This document shows, in pieces, positions 51,295 to 63,812 of a DNA stretch of 64,000 nt. Numbering within the stretch: the stretch's first letter is position 1; every line of letters begins with the position of its first letter. The notes beneath the pieces are model-generated. The model had not been told where the DNA came from, made no database searches, and was given only the letters and a program-made list of their open reading frames with translations. Location of the stretch: contig VXAA01003392.1 of assembly GCA_013399115.1 (NCBI GenBank), forward strand, positions 300,392 through 364,391. The letters run 5' to 3'. Both the position numbers and the translations under genes were made by a program. Source of the DNA: Anseranas semipalmata. Lineage: Eukaryota; Chordata; Aves; Anseriformes; Anseranatidae.

Positions 51295-52215
51295 ATAGGA
51301 AACCAATGGGAAACCGGCTACTTTCAAGTTTGATGGGAAGTAGAGATCTACGTTGAACTTAGAGATGAATTCAAATGATAAAATACAAGGCTATTTTATG
51401 TTTATATCAATAGGAGTTGTTTGTACCTCTTGGTTTGTAAAATTCTTTTTTCCACAGTGTGATTTATCTATATGGGAAATATCTTTAATTTACAATTGGT
51501 CATGATCACTTCCAATATAGAATCCTGCAGTTTGGATTTTCCATGACTCCAAGTGTCCTCAATGACAGTTTCCCATTCTTAGGTGGACTACAGTGCCATT
51601 TTATCCTCACCATGATGTTTGGGTATAGAAAGGTAGCTCTCTTGAACAGGTATGAAGTTTTTGTTTGCATCTTCTCTACTCTGTGGGACAAGAATTACTA
51701 TGCAGAAATATCAGAAGAGTTCCTAGAAGTTACATTTCTCATAATTTCTAAAAATGAGGAAACTTCCAACAGCTCTTCAAACATCTGTCAGGTTGTGTGG
51801 GACTACCCATTGTCATTTACTTTAATGACCTTTCCTCTTGGAAAAGTGACATTACAAACTTGATTTTTGGTTGCTTATAGCACAGAAAAGCACTTTAAGA
51901 CTATTTAGGCTGTAATTTTGCCTGCAAGTCTTAAATTTTCCATAATGGTGGCACATCCCATTCAGTGGCTCTAAAAGGATGCTCTTTTATTCCAGATTCT
52001 TGCACATGCCTTTTTCCTCCCCTGGAGATATCAGTAAGCCTTGGTGCAAAGAATCACTGGTCTTCATGGTAGACTCATCTCTGTACAAATATGCTGTTCA
52101 AAGTGTATGCCAAATATTTCTTTACCAAATCAAAGATACCGGAGCTTGCACATGGCACTGCCACAACGAGATATGTAAACAACAAGATATGAAATTCTTT
52201 CTCCTGTATTAGGAA
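51295..52215 (+). mobile_element. Decayed DIRS-like retrotransposon RT/RNase H relic (copy 1)
   Basis: Broken reading frames on the plus strand show, in the order expected of DIRS-type reverse transcriptases: KFDGK-stop-RSTLNL (51326-51360; family pattern KxDGxWRPILDL); KYL-stop-FTIGHDHFQYR (51477-51521; KYLRF...HYQY) continuing to ILQFGFSMTPSVL (51522-51560; VLPFGLSxxPRVF); after a frameshift, a degraded YxDD-W region (51602-51625) followed by KGSSLEQV (51629-51652); and a possible RNase H DAS motif in VDSSLYKYA (52069-52095). Stops and frameshifts make it clearly dead. No terminal repeats or recombinase region identified. I judge by motif order and spacing, not by a database match. Confidence 0.6.
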
Positions 52216-55200
52216 CTAGCTAATCTTTCAGACTGGTGCATCCAATGTAAGATTTGCCTTATGAATTCCTAAAAGCTCTGTATACACTATCAGACAGTTT
52301 GACCTATTTTAGGCTTGTGAAATGTTAGTGGGTGATTTAAGACAATATTCTAAAATTTAATTTTATGACCCAAGCCTTCCAGAATCTGATCTTTTTGTCT
52401 CAAAGATATTAGCAGGTGTCCCATTCAGGTGTAGTCATACGATGGAATCTCTATTATTCATACCTCCTCTGATTAAATTTCCTGGTGTATACTCTCCTTT
52501 CATTGCCATTTCTTCCAGGGATTCTAAAAAAAAGTATGACAGTCTGGTACTATAGAATTACCTAGTTCCAGGACTTCCTTCATCATGGGCGTAGGTATCC
52601 AACTCTCACTTTCATCCTAGACTTATTCTCACAAGACACAGACATGTTCTTCTTTCTGAAGAGACCATTTAATTAACTATATGAAATACTACTCCTGATA
52701 AGTAGGCCAAATTTCCAACACGTAACTAGGTCCCTCTCACCTAAGAAGGCTTCCTTCTCTTTGATTTGTGAGGAAGTGAGAAATCTGTCAATTTAGTAAA
52801 GGCTTTGGCTGGCCTTAATTTCAACTCTTTTCCTCCTGGTGGGAGGAATTCTTTTCTCCCACCCAGTCACTTCTGGATTTCTTCCACACAGTTTGGTTGG
52901 GAGTTTTTTTCCAAGAGCTCCTGTTCCTATATAGAAACTAAATTTGGGTGTTTTTCAGGTAGGAATTTTTCAGGTCTGTGTCTTCCTTGTCTTTTCTGAA
53001 CCATTTTACAAAGACTGCTTTTTTTTTTTTTATATAGGTATTCTTTCTACTAAGAGACATTGAGGAGATTCATGACACTATAGCTATTAATCTTTTCCTG
53101 GAGTAAGACCACTCTCTGAGTCCACTGTGGATTCCTTTCTTAGTTTAAGACCAGAGAATGAGCCTGCTAGACTACCTTGCAGATAAATTGTGCAATTATG
53201 GATGCACTGCTAGGGATTTTTATCAATATGAGTGTGCATGTGAAGAAGGACAAAAGAAGTTAGTTTGGGATATTCACATGCACAACTTTCCTTACTCTTA
53301 CCCTCTATCCTGGAGCATGGCAAAGGGCTGAAAAAGGGGGTGGGGTCGGTTTACCATTTGTCCCTTTCTGTGCCATGTGCTGGGAGGCTCAAGCACATAA
53401 AGCACAAACATGAACGGTGGACAGATGTTCATCAGATCTATCTGGACCCAAACCCAGACAATATTGCTCTTGTATCCTCTAAGCTGAGGAGTGCCGTTGT
53501 TGGGAGACTGGTTTCTGCCAAATCTATGACAGGAATGCAAGGCAACATCTAACTTAAATATGCCAGGGAACATTTCTGGGTACTGACACGTGCCATGTGG
53601 CATTCTCCCAGAGAGTGAGTTACCAGACACAGCTGAAGAATTAGTATGGGCCTAGGGAGTGACAGACAGTTTGGATGCAGCTATCCTGTTCGGAAGGTTT
53701 GAAGAACATAGGTGTGGAGCATTCTATGCCAATATGATTTCAGTGCCAGAGAATCATCCCAAATGGGTTTAATTTACTGTTGCTGATGCAGCCTGAGTTC
53801 CTAGATGGTTCAGACTGGAAGAGGGAAAGGAACTGACACGGCATTCACAGTCTGGCAGAATGGAGAGTCCTAACCTGCATACAACCCATGGTGTAGCTTC
53901 TGGAAGCTAAGCAGATGCAGATGGTTTTAATGATCCAGACTGTACTTCAAACTCAACAGTATATAAACATTCTAAATCCCAGATTGCCCACTGCCATTTT
54001 ATAAATCAAAATACTCAATGAGGACTACACCAATTTTACCTCTTTATGTGGCAGCCAAGTAAACAAAAACCCACTACCTAAACATGGTTGTCTGGCAATT
54101 TTTGTTAGATTTCAGACTGTTCAGAGTGACTGGGGAGTATACGAAAGCTTATCAGAGAAATAGCTTCTGTCTGCAAACTTAAAGAGACAATCTAGTATCT
54201 GTTTACCTTTAGGCGAAGTTTTTTGTAACCATGGTGGCATCAAAACTGAAGTTGTAAATTTAATCTTGACATTTAAAATAAGCCTCCAAAGACATTCTCA
54301 AATGATTTCGTGTCCTGAATTGGTTACTAATTTTTTGTCTCCTAGGTGGCAGAACTATATGGCCAACTAGGTTAAAATTTTTATTTCACTGTAATGAGAA
54401 TCTATTGGCTATTGAACTGTTAATGTTTCTGTTTTTCAGAAAGGTCAGAAGTTTTGTTTCTGTTTTTGTTTGGTGCAGAGTTAAAATTTCTACAGTCATA
54501 AACTACCCAGAACTGCATCCTGGTATGTTTCTGTGCTCAAGGAGAAAACAACGTTTCAACTTTGTTTGACTACTCTTTTGCTTAAAGCTTTTTACACGTT
54601 GCCTGTCCATACAGAGCCAGGAACTGGCACGATCGAAATCTGTGTGGAATTATTTTGATCATGGGTGGTAATTCTTTATGCTAGTAATGTATCCCCAGGT
54701 AATTCAGTGTCTCAGTTATAAACATTAAAGGAGTATTACTGTGGGACAATCTTTTAATCAATGAGGGTATTTCATATAAATCTGGGATGAGCTCTCATGC
54801 CTTCTGAGGTGCCAAATCCCTTCAAATCACTTTGTATTCTTTTCAGTTGGCTTCTTGAAAGTCCAAAAGAGATGAACCACCTAGTGACTAGGTGGTTTTT
54901 AAACTTTTTTTTTTTTTTTTTTGCTTGCTACAGAACCCTGCAATAGAATAGAAAAGTTCCTAACTTGAGCTCTGTCAGACACACCTATATGAGGTTCTCT
55001 GCCTGGGTAGTGGGGCCAACAGAGACCAGCCAAGAACCAGTGACTAGTCAGGCCTTAAATGAGCAGGGCAGATTAAGGCACGAATCTCTTTTTCTATAGT
55101 TTTTTTTTTTACTGGGTACTGAGTATTCAGCTACTCAGGAAAGCTGATCTACACAAAGTCCTGTTTCAATTTAATAGACTTTTCTGGGTGGAGCCTCCAC

Positions 55201-58200
55201 CGCTTTATAAATTGCTTTCCACTAGAAGGATATATATATTTTTTCTGATATGACTCCAAATATAGCAAGCATTTTTTCGATCAGGAAAACCTCCCTCATC
55301 CTACTACCCAAAATCAGATTGTGTGCCCTCTGGTGAAATGATTATTTCTTGGTTTAACAGAATAATTATGCTGTCAAGATTGAACTCACTGTCAAATCTA
55401 CTTGTTGAAAGAGCCCTTAAAATGAGATGTAGACAAAGAAGACCTTTTTGTTCCCCACATTAAAGATAATCAAAATTTAATGTAAATTCAACATAAGGGA
55501 AATTCAACAGGGACCTGTTTTTTTTTTTTTTTTAAGGGGGTTTTGGGTCTGGATTCTTTTAACAGTTACTATTAAGTAGCTTCCAGAGAATCTGGCATAT
55601 ACGTCTGTCATGGGCCTTCCATCATTCTCTAAAAATTTAAACTTTTCCAGTGATTTCACAAACAAGGAACCCTTTCTCTGTGCAAATGATTTATATTTAA
55701 TGAACTTTAACATAAAATAACAGAATAACTATGGTTTATACATGTAATAAAGAAAAAAAGGCAGAATCTGCCACCTCTGAAAGGCATTCCATAAACTTTT
55801 TGTGCATCACTCCCCCTTTTTATGTTGTAGAACAGTCTATTCTTATGTGTTATGTTTACTTTAGTACATATTTAGTCAGGGTTTGTTCATTTATTGTATT
55901 ATTATAAAGAGCTAGGAACACTGTTGGTATTAAACACAACTGAACAATTGGTAATAATTTTTCATGAGTCCTGCATGTACCATGTTGCTAATAGTAGATT
56001 ATAGGGAGAGTTGGGATCATTTTGCATAGTATTTTGTTGTGGAACTGGGCTCTCTTCTCCAATGTTTCTCAAAATCTGTTCTTCTGCGAGAAATATTCGG
56101 ATGCAAATTTGAGTTCTCCAAATATCTCTTACCAATGAGTCAGTTCAGAAAGAACATAAAATTATTCCTGTAATGTCTGAGTCCTAAAATGCATTTTGCA
56201 TAAAGGTGTCTGCCAAAAGAGATTTTGTGGACTATCCTATCAGTTCTATTTTAAGGAGCAGAAAGATGACAAGATTATTTGGTTAACATTCTCTAAATAT
56301 TTTTTCCTAAATTTAGCATTTGTATTTTAGGACTGCTGATAAGTTCGTGATCTGAGGCTGCAACTGAACAGAGCACTTACAATACTTAGAGTACGTGGAT
56401 GTTTTGTTTCCTAGAAAACATGCCCCAGTAGAACTATTTGAGGTAGAAAGAATGTTTAGTTTCTTTGTTAGTATTTCATTGCTTTTGTAGAACTCAAAAG
56501 CATAGTGTTTACTTTAGATACATTTAGAAATGTGGTTTTTTTTTTTCTTTTCTTTTTTCTTTTTCTTTTCTTTTTTTTTTTTTTTAAGCTATTTGAGGCT
56601 CTACATCAGCCAGGTCTTCCTTTATGGTAGAAGCTTCTGTGTCATTCAAACCTCTTAGGCTTGGGTTTAATTTCTGCATTTGATAAGGCTTTTTATAGAA
56701 ACAATATTTTCATATTTTTATATTTTTATTGTAACAATAGAAACAATAACATCTAATGGATTTGAATAGGGAATTCTAACATAAATAGACTGCAGTTTTA
56801 CTGAATATTTTTACTCTGATTACAATTTACCTTCTAAGCTATGTTTCATAAATGATTTTGTTCAATATAAGGCATCATGTAGGCTGAATTTATTTTTTCT
56901 GAGTGATCCAAGTGATTATTAGTACACCCTATAAAATATTTTGTTGGTGACATGATGGATATGACCTCTGTAATTATTTCAGTAACAGTGTTCATGTAAT
57001 TTTAAAGTGGTGATATTCTTGTTAGATACCCAAAAGCTTTGGAAGACCTTTGAAATATGTAAAGTTGTAAGACTTTAGCCTATCTAGTCAAAGTATGTTA
57101 TTTGTCTTTGTGAAAGTAATTTTGTGCTGATAAAGTAATTCCAATCATGATCATAGTAATGCTTTGGATGCTCCTGAGGTAATTCTGACCTCTGTTGGCA
57201 AAGCAGAGCAAATGAAATGCATGCTCAGTAACACATTTCTGTTTTGATACTATTTTTTTCAGACATGATGTTGCTGAGAGGAGAAATTAAGAGATTAATT
57301 CCACATTTTTGTTACTGGAAAACTTTTTTCTCCAACCATTCGAGCATAGGATAGAGGATTTATGCCCAAATTGTTCCTAGTGAATAAAATTTACTGGTTT
57401 AGTAGTTTTTGCCCCAGAAAATATATCCCAATATCTTTCTTATCTGTATTTTCTATACTATGCCAACAACATTTAAACACATCACATTATAATAGCCCTT
57501 TGTGTTAAAGATCAGATGTCACAAAGACTCCAGTTTAGGTTATGCATCCACCATTCTGGAATACAACGTTTAAGCCTCTTATGAAACATGATCAGGGAAT
57601 TGGTTTTGCTCAGTTGTACTTAATGCAATAGCTAATTTCACACTAATCAACTTTCTTATTTAATGTGTTAATCCAGTTAAAAGAAATGGAGAAAAGAAGT
57701 ATTAAATTGGTGTAATCTAAACAGGTGCTAGGTTTTTTTCCTGCACAGTATCTACCATTTTTAACATATTTTTCATATTTATCTTTATCTTTCAGATGTC
57801 ATTCCTAGGTTTTGTTCTTGTTGACAAAGTTGATATTATGCTGATGGAAAGAGCAAGTGTTAGCACTTTGATGAGGCCAGGTAACATACAGATAGGCTGT
57901 GTTAGTATTCTAGTGAAGACATTCAGTGCACCTCTGTTTTGAAACTATGTTACTCTAGAGAACAGACTTGAATTGTTTAATATTTTATGTTATGGATAAG
58001 AAGGGTTTTTAAGACTATTTTAAATTCATTTTGATTGAGGTTCTTTTCAATTACTTTATCTCTTGCAAAAACATACTGTTGTAGGCTTCTGATATTCTCT
58101 GTCTTGCTCATTGTCTGCTTAGGGCTATGGAGTCTGAGTAGTTGAAGAAGTGTTCCACTAGAAAGCACAAGTGTTGTCTATATGTTGTCGGTATGTTATA

Positions 58201-59849
58201 GGTTCTTGATAGATTTCAAGGGCATTAATATCACAGTGTTTGTATTTTGGAAGTTAGTTACTGAAGCTGCATCTTTCATTGTTCTGAGTTTAGGTTAATT
58301 CTTTGTTAGGTTGTCTGAAAGGGTTGGACATTGTTGCTGCTGTTACGGCATGAAGATATAGAAGCTTTGGACTGAGAAAGTGGTAGACTGCATGGATAGT
58401 TGAGCTAATATCATGTGGATATAAACACAAAATGTGAGACTTTTAGGCCTGTTATGTCCTCATATGTCATGATAGCTAGTGATAGATTTCGTTGATAGAG
58501 ATATTAAGACTATACTATATATAAGCTGATTCCTGAATCTCTTTTGCAAATCTCAGCATAAACTGAGAGTGAGGTAATGGAATGGCCTTCTAGGATCTAG
58601 AGGAAAAGGAATTGCTTTTTTTTTTTTTTTTTTTTCTGGTGTCTATTTTTCTGGTGTCTGGTGGAATTACGCTACTTTTAAGAAAACCCAGATTGGAGGA
58701 TAACATATTAATGGCAGCTGAACTGCAAACTCTATAGATAGAGAGTTCTGTTCTATGTGTCCTAGAGCCATAACAAAGAATCTAGCCTCGGTTTGGTTTC
58801 TAGGATGAACAATGCTTAATTCTGGAATGAGGTCATAGTTCTAACAGCATCAATATCTCAAAAAATGTTTATACATTTTGTTAGACTTCCTGATGCTGCT
58901 TCAAGTGCCAGAGATTCAGGAATCTTTATTACATATAACCAAGTGTCAGTAAGTGTTTCAGGATGCATAATTAATCATTTAGATGTTTTAAAATCTCCTT
59001 TTATAGCAAATATTGACTTTGCCTGTCCATGATAAGAATGTGTTTAAAGTTGTAAACACCATGAATTTATGATGAATGGGAATACTATGCTGGGCTTCCA
59101 AAAACGTATTCTGGAAAAGCTCTCTATAACTTTTCTTACTGAAAGTTCACAGACAGCTGAATCAGGAAAAAGAACAGTTAAAGGAATGTCTCTTCTAACA
59201 AAACATGTCATCATATCTGTATTCTTGAGAGAAAGAGAAATGCGACTTTGTTTCAGTTTGTTTCTGATATGAGAAATATTATGGTGATTTTTGGATTTTA
59301 TATCTCAAGTACTTTTTACAAAAGAAAAAAGTTGGTCTATCTGAGAATATGTTCTGTTCTTCCAAAGAAATACTGATAATGTGTACTATACTTCAGTGTT
59401 CATAGATATATTCATGTAAGTGAGTACAATCATGAGATATGTAAAGGCTTTCAAAACCCTTCAGAAGATCCATTTCCATTGCTGTAGTTACATAAAAATA
59501 ATAATTGTTTATATAATTTCACTAAAGAGCAGTTGTCTGTGAAGAGTTTTTATTTCTAATTTGAGTTCAATATCTGTGTAAGTATATACTGAAAAATATA
59601 CAGTCAAGTATGTCTGATTGTTTTTCTTTCTCTATTATATAATAATAGATAGTATAATAATAATATATCATATTACCTGATACAGTGGAGCCCTGGCTGA
59701 TCTTGATCAATCTAGAGATCTTACACAAAGCCTGTAGGTTGGATTCATAACAAATGTATGGAACTCTTCTAACTTGTATATGTAGGGAGCCCATATCCAT
59801 GACACATAGCGTGTGGAGTTGCCCTCCATGGGAACAGTTAATCTGATGC
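52216..59849. other. Intron 1, fourth stretch
   Basis: No supported gene. The 52.3-54.0 kb part is less AT-rich than its surroundings and might belong to the element at 51.3-52.2 kb, but I recognise no domain in it. Also present: a palindrome at 54875-54897, T tracts at about 54906-54922 and 55517-55533, a T/C tract at about 56537-56586, and a T tract at about 58617-58635. Confidence 0.4.
54875..54897. repeat. 23-bp perfect palindrome
   Basis: Two 11-bp arms, aaccacctagt and actaggtggtt, around a single G at 54886, followed by T-rich DNA. It could extrude as a hairpin or be a dimeric protein-binding site. No transposon terminal repeat was recognised. Confidence 0.85.
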
Positions 59850-60250
59850 ACTGATCTTCAGCATTAGCCGTATGGCATCCCTGTAGATTGCTCAGATCAC
59901 ATAAGAGCATACCTGGAGATATCATTGACAACAGTTTTAAAACATGGTTCAGGTTGCTTAAACATCAATGATTCCACTTATTAAAGATATTGCCTGCTGA
60001 TCTAGCTTTGGAGTGGGTATTTTCACAATTTAGTTAATAGCTGTTCCCACAGTGTTCTTGTGCAGGATGATGCAGAATGAGAATTAACATTTTTTCCTAT
60101 CTGGATGACTGGATTCTCAAGGACAGAACTCTGGAATGGATCCAAGGATCTGTCTGACTCATCATTGCCAAGCTGGAGTTACCAAGGTTCGCTATGAACT
60201 ATGTAAAACCCCAGTTTGTCCCTGTAGACAACTGGAATACAGAGGAACCC
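59850..60250 (+). mobile_element. Decayed DIRS-like retrotransposon RT relic (copy 2)
   Basis: A second broken reverse transcriptase on the same strand. VDCSDHIRAYLEIS (59883-59924) fits the SxDLKDAYLHI block. A weak ADLALEWVFSQ segment at about 60000-60030 matches the PFGLxxxPRVFTK position. A perfect catalytic YLDDW lies at 60098-60112, followed by ILKDRTLEWIQGSV, a stop, and LPRFAMNYVKPQFVPVDN, which fits the LGFxINxxKSxLxP tail. Stops and a frameshift disable it. It overlaps the same domain as copy 1, so it is a separate insertion or a duplicate, 8 kb away. Confidence 0.6.
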
Positions 60251-60859
60251 TGCTGTCATAACTGATGAAAGCTTTCTCCCCTTTAACAACTCAAGGCAAA
60301 TTGGTCTTGACTGTAAGGATAAGGCAAAGCTAACCAATATTAGTCAGGAACATATTGCTCTCTGAACATAGCCACAGTATTATCCAGTATGTTCAGGCAA
60401 TGTATTTCCAGATGAATATTCCATAAAGAAAGATGAAGCCTTGCTGGTTAGATAAAGGTCAAATGCAAAGCAACCTCATATGTGACAGATTCTTTTAATA
60501 AAGGATGACTAATTTATTGCCTATTCCTTTGCATGACATCATCAAAAAGTCAAAGTGTTTCTCCTTTATAAAAAATCAGGTAATATGCAAAAAGATAATG
60601 GTTACACCGATACAACTATTAAGTCTATCAAAATAAAATGGCATACCTTTAAATAAAACTGATTCCCAATTCAAGTGAACTGAGTTCCAGTTCAGTGAAG
60701 CTAGGTAGCGTGACTTTTGTTTGGGTTTATTTTATTTTATTTTTACTGTATGAAATACTTAACTGGAAAGACTGAGTGCTCCTCAGCATGTTTTTTTTCT
60801 AGCTAGATTCTTTACCAAATGGAATGTGTGTAAATATCCATGTACATACACACACACAG

Positions 60860-61740
60860 GCTGTTTAAGCTGCAGACTCCCAGAATGCACCTCCCAGTGG
60901 CCTAAGTCTGCCATACACCTACTTTTTGGCTACCCAGCTTGACCTTTGCTAGCAATCACACACTCCTGCACATCTGTGTTCCTTACAGTTGTGAGCTCCA
61001 TGGACACATGGGCCCTCAGACCCATGGTCCTACTCCAGTTGCTGGCTCCTAAAGGACATGGGTTCTTTAACCCGTGGTCTGACCCAGTTGCTGGCAGCTG
61101 GACTGTCATACACACACATATGCACAGAACACAGTCCCTCACCCAGGAAAATAGAAATGGAATTTAATAAGACTGGGTGCAGGGCATGGCTAGACAATTG
61201 TACCAACCAGACAACTATCTACATGTGATTGGCCCTTTTTGTCCCCTTATCCCTCAATTTTCCTACACTTGTTCGTCCCCAAATCACCTAAATCCATCCC
61301 TTTCTATGCCTTTGGTTCCCCCCCAAACATCCCATAGGATGTCTTGTGCAATACCGTAATGTGTCCCTTAACCCTAGGCGGTAACTGCCCTTAGTCTGAA
61401 AGGTGCTCCAGCATGGCCTTATGTTGATGGGCATCACCCCTGGACAATGGGGGTAGGCACTTGCAGGACAGCCCTGGGAGGGGCCCAAACAGGGTATCAC
61501 TGATTCCAAGCCCACAGTCTGGGTTCCCACCTGCCCTTGTGCCTCTGTGCTCTGCTGGGCTTGTAGAGATGGGCCTTTGATGGGCTGATGGCTCTCCTGT
61601 GATGAGCTTGGGAGTAGTGGAGCAGGGTATTATTTGGGCTCCCCCACCTGCTGCTGTCCCTTTGTGTTCCTTTGTGGATGTGCAGATGAGCCTTTCATCA
61701 CGTAATCTAACACTTGTATGTATGACACTTCGTATGCTTT
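60860..61740. repeat. GC-richer block with two imperfect tandem duplications (possible LTR)
   Basis: Composition rises sharply against the AT-rich intron. A unit of about 50 bp, with the pattern catggg...acccatggt...ccagttgctgg, is repeated at about 61006 and 61056. A second unit of 115-133 bp recurs: 'aacagggtat' at 61488 against 'agcagggtat' at 61621, and 'gggttccc' at 61521 against 'gggctccc' at 61636. Internal duplications, a TTTAATAA stretch at 61161 and raised GC are typical of retroviral LTRs, but I could not find clear TG...CA ends or target duplications. Confidence 0.4.
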
Positions 61741-63812
61741 CTGTCACCTATCACAGTGCTGTGCTGGTCTGTTCTTTGCCTACTTCACTATCTGTATGTC
61801 CTCATATGCAGGTTCTGTAATTTCTTGCCTAAGAAGATCCTTTAGAGTTGCTTCTTAAGTCCTAACTCTGTCAAAACATGCTTTTATAAGACCATCTCTA
61901 CTTCCTTCAATTGCAATCCTTCTGTTGCCCTAAGATTATTCAAATGATAAGGTATGGCAGTGTCACATTGACTGTCCAAGACTCATGGCTAAGGGTATTC
62001 TGAATGTTGGGGACTTTTGTGTCTCTTTATGTACGTCTGGGATTCTGACTCTCCTCAGCCACACACAACTTTTGTCATTTATATTCGGCCTTCTCTCAGC
62101 TCATTCCATGTCAGAAAGTGTGGATGGCAGGAGGGATTCCTGACTGTACTAGCCTTGTACTTCTCCAATCAAAAATATAGTTGGCAATAGCAAGATGGGC
62201 AAGTATTCTATTTGGTGGTGTTTTTTTTTTGTTTGTTTGTTTGTTTGTTTGTTTTTTGGTATTCTAGGTTTTCTATTTGAAATTCACGTTAGTTGTATGT
62301 TTCCAAATACTACCACCATACTCCAAATTTTAGTCTGGGTATACGTAGCCTGTTAAGTTTGTCAGTGTTCATTTAGCAGTGATATTTGGCAAAACTTGAA
62401 AAATAATTACAAGTAAGATACTATCTTTTGAGTCGTAGATTGTTGGACATGAATGCCTTTGTTCTATATGATTTGTTTTAATTACCCTTTCTACTTCCAT
62501 GCTTATGTTATCAATTTAAGTGCTGATCCTACTTTTTGCAACTTTGGAAAAATATAATTTTCTAACCAACTGTTGTTATAGCTCTCCATGGAGGGAAGAA
62601 GCATGATCCATAGAAGATAAACATGGTAGTAGTGCTAAATTCATAATTTTGTGTTTATGATTTTTTATCCTTTTGTACTGCTTGATTTTCATCTTTGTGG
62701 AACTACTACTTTACATATAATTCCTTAGACAGACTTTCAAAACCAAATTCTGTACTCAATCACAATGCATATAGCAGGAATGCTCTCTAAAGATGAGCGT
62801 TATTAGGTTGATATTGATGCTCATGCCTTAGATAGTCTAGTGGGAGTGAATGACTCTAATTTATCCTCACTTGGCTGTTCCCAGTTAACATTCAAAAGGA
62901 GTTGTATATATACTGGAGGCTTCTGCAACAGATGGGAAGAAGAAACCCTTCTCTGCCCTTCAGAGAGGCATAGAATCACAAATAGACACTCCTGAAACTT
63001 CCCAGCATTATTTGTTTGTGAATGTATACTATATCTCCATAACAAGGAATCGAATGGCTTTCTATATGCTCCTTTCTTAGCTTATCCTTTCTTGTTCTTC
63101 AAGTTTCCAAGTTGAAGAGTGTAACTGCTTGGTAGGAAAGGAGTGGAGATACTTGAGCAGAATCTTTGTATCTTACCCATTTGCTGCATGGTGGAATTTC
63201 CTTTATTTCTGGAAATCATTGCCAAAGAAAGGTGGAGGCTGGATTTGCCTTTAATTTTTGTCTGCATGCTATTCCAATAATAATTTAATGTTACAATGAA
63301 ATTTATGGTATGTAGGCCATACCTGTAGATCTTGTACATGTACACGTCTTGTAAAACCCCTGGCCTTTCACTGAAATAAGGTTTGTCAGATTAACTAGGC
63401 CGTACACTTATAAAGAGGAAAGAGAACCTACAGTTTCTTTTTCATCCTTTCTGTCTTGATCACAGTCAATATATACTTGCACTGAAATTCATGTATCTTA
63501 TCCAGCTATTTAGAAGACTTCAAGGTAGCAGTGCCTAGGTATATGGACTCACAGTTTGTAAATGAATAGATAGATTTTTGCATAAGCTATTGAAGGAGGA
63601 AGTAATTTATTGGACATAATTCTACCTCATTATCACACTAATGTGTAGGATTGAGACCTACTTGTACAGGAGCCACTCCAGGTATGACTCTTAGCCTGTT
63701 TAATTACTTATGATAGTCAATAGAAATAGGATGTCCAACATTTATGATATTTAATATCTATTAATATGTAGATGTGTTACAATATATAATAGAGCTCATA
63801 ATAGTAAATAAT
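61741..63812. other. Intron 1, last unique stretch
   Basis: AT-rich with a T/(GTTT)n microsatellite at 62221-62258. No gene or further repeat recognised. Confidence 0.5.
62221..62258. repeat. Poly-T and (GTTT)n microsatellite
   Basis: T10 followed by six GTTT units and further T. Simple repeat. Confidence 0.9.

Noticed and set aside
53265..53552. 95-codon frame in a less AT-rich stretch
   Set aside because: No domain recognised and an overlapping reverse frame is just as long; could belong to the nearby relic, but this is not supportable.
54342..54355. Second CTCF-like site (contains ctaggtggcag)
   Set aside because: Matches only about 12 of 14 positions with mismatches in the left half; too weak to list.
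51295..60250. Endogenous hepadnavirus or retrovirus as the source of the RT relics
   Set aside because: The order KYLxF, HFQY, FGFSxxP and YLDDW fits DIRS-type RT better. I saw no retroviral protease/integrase or LTR pair, and no hepadnaviral motif context.
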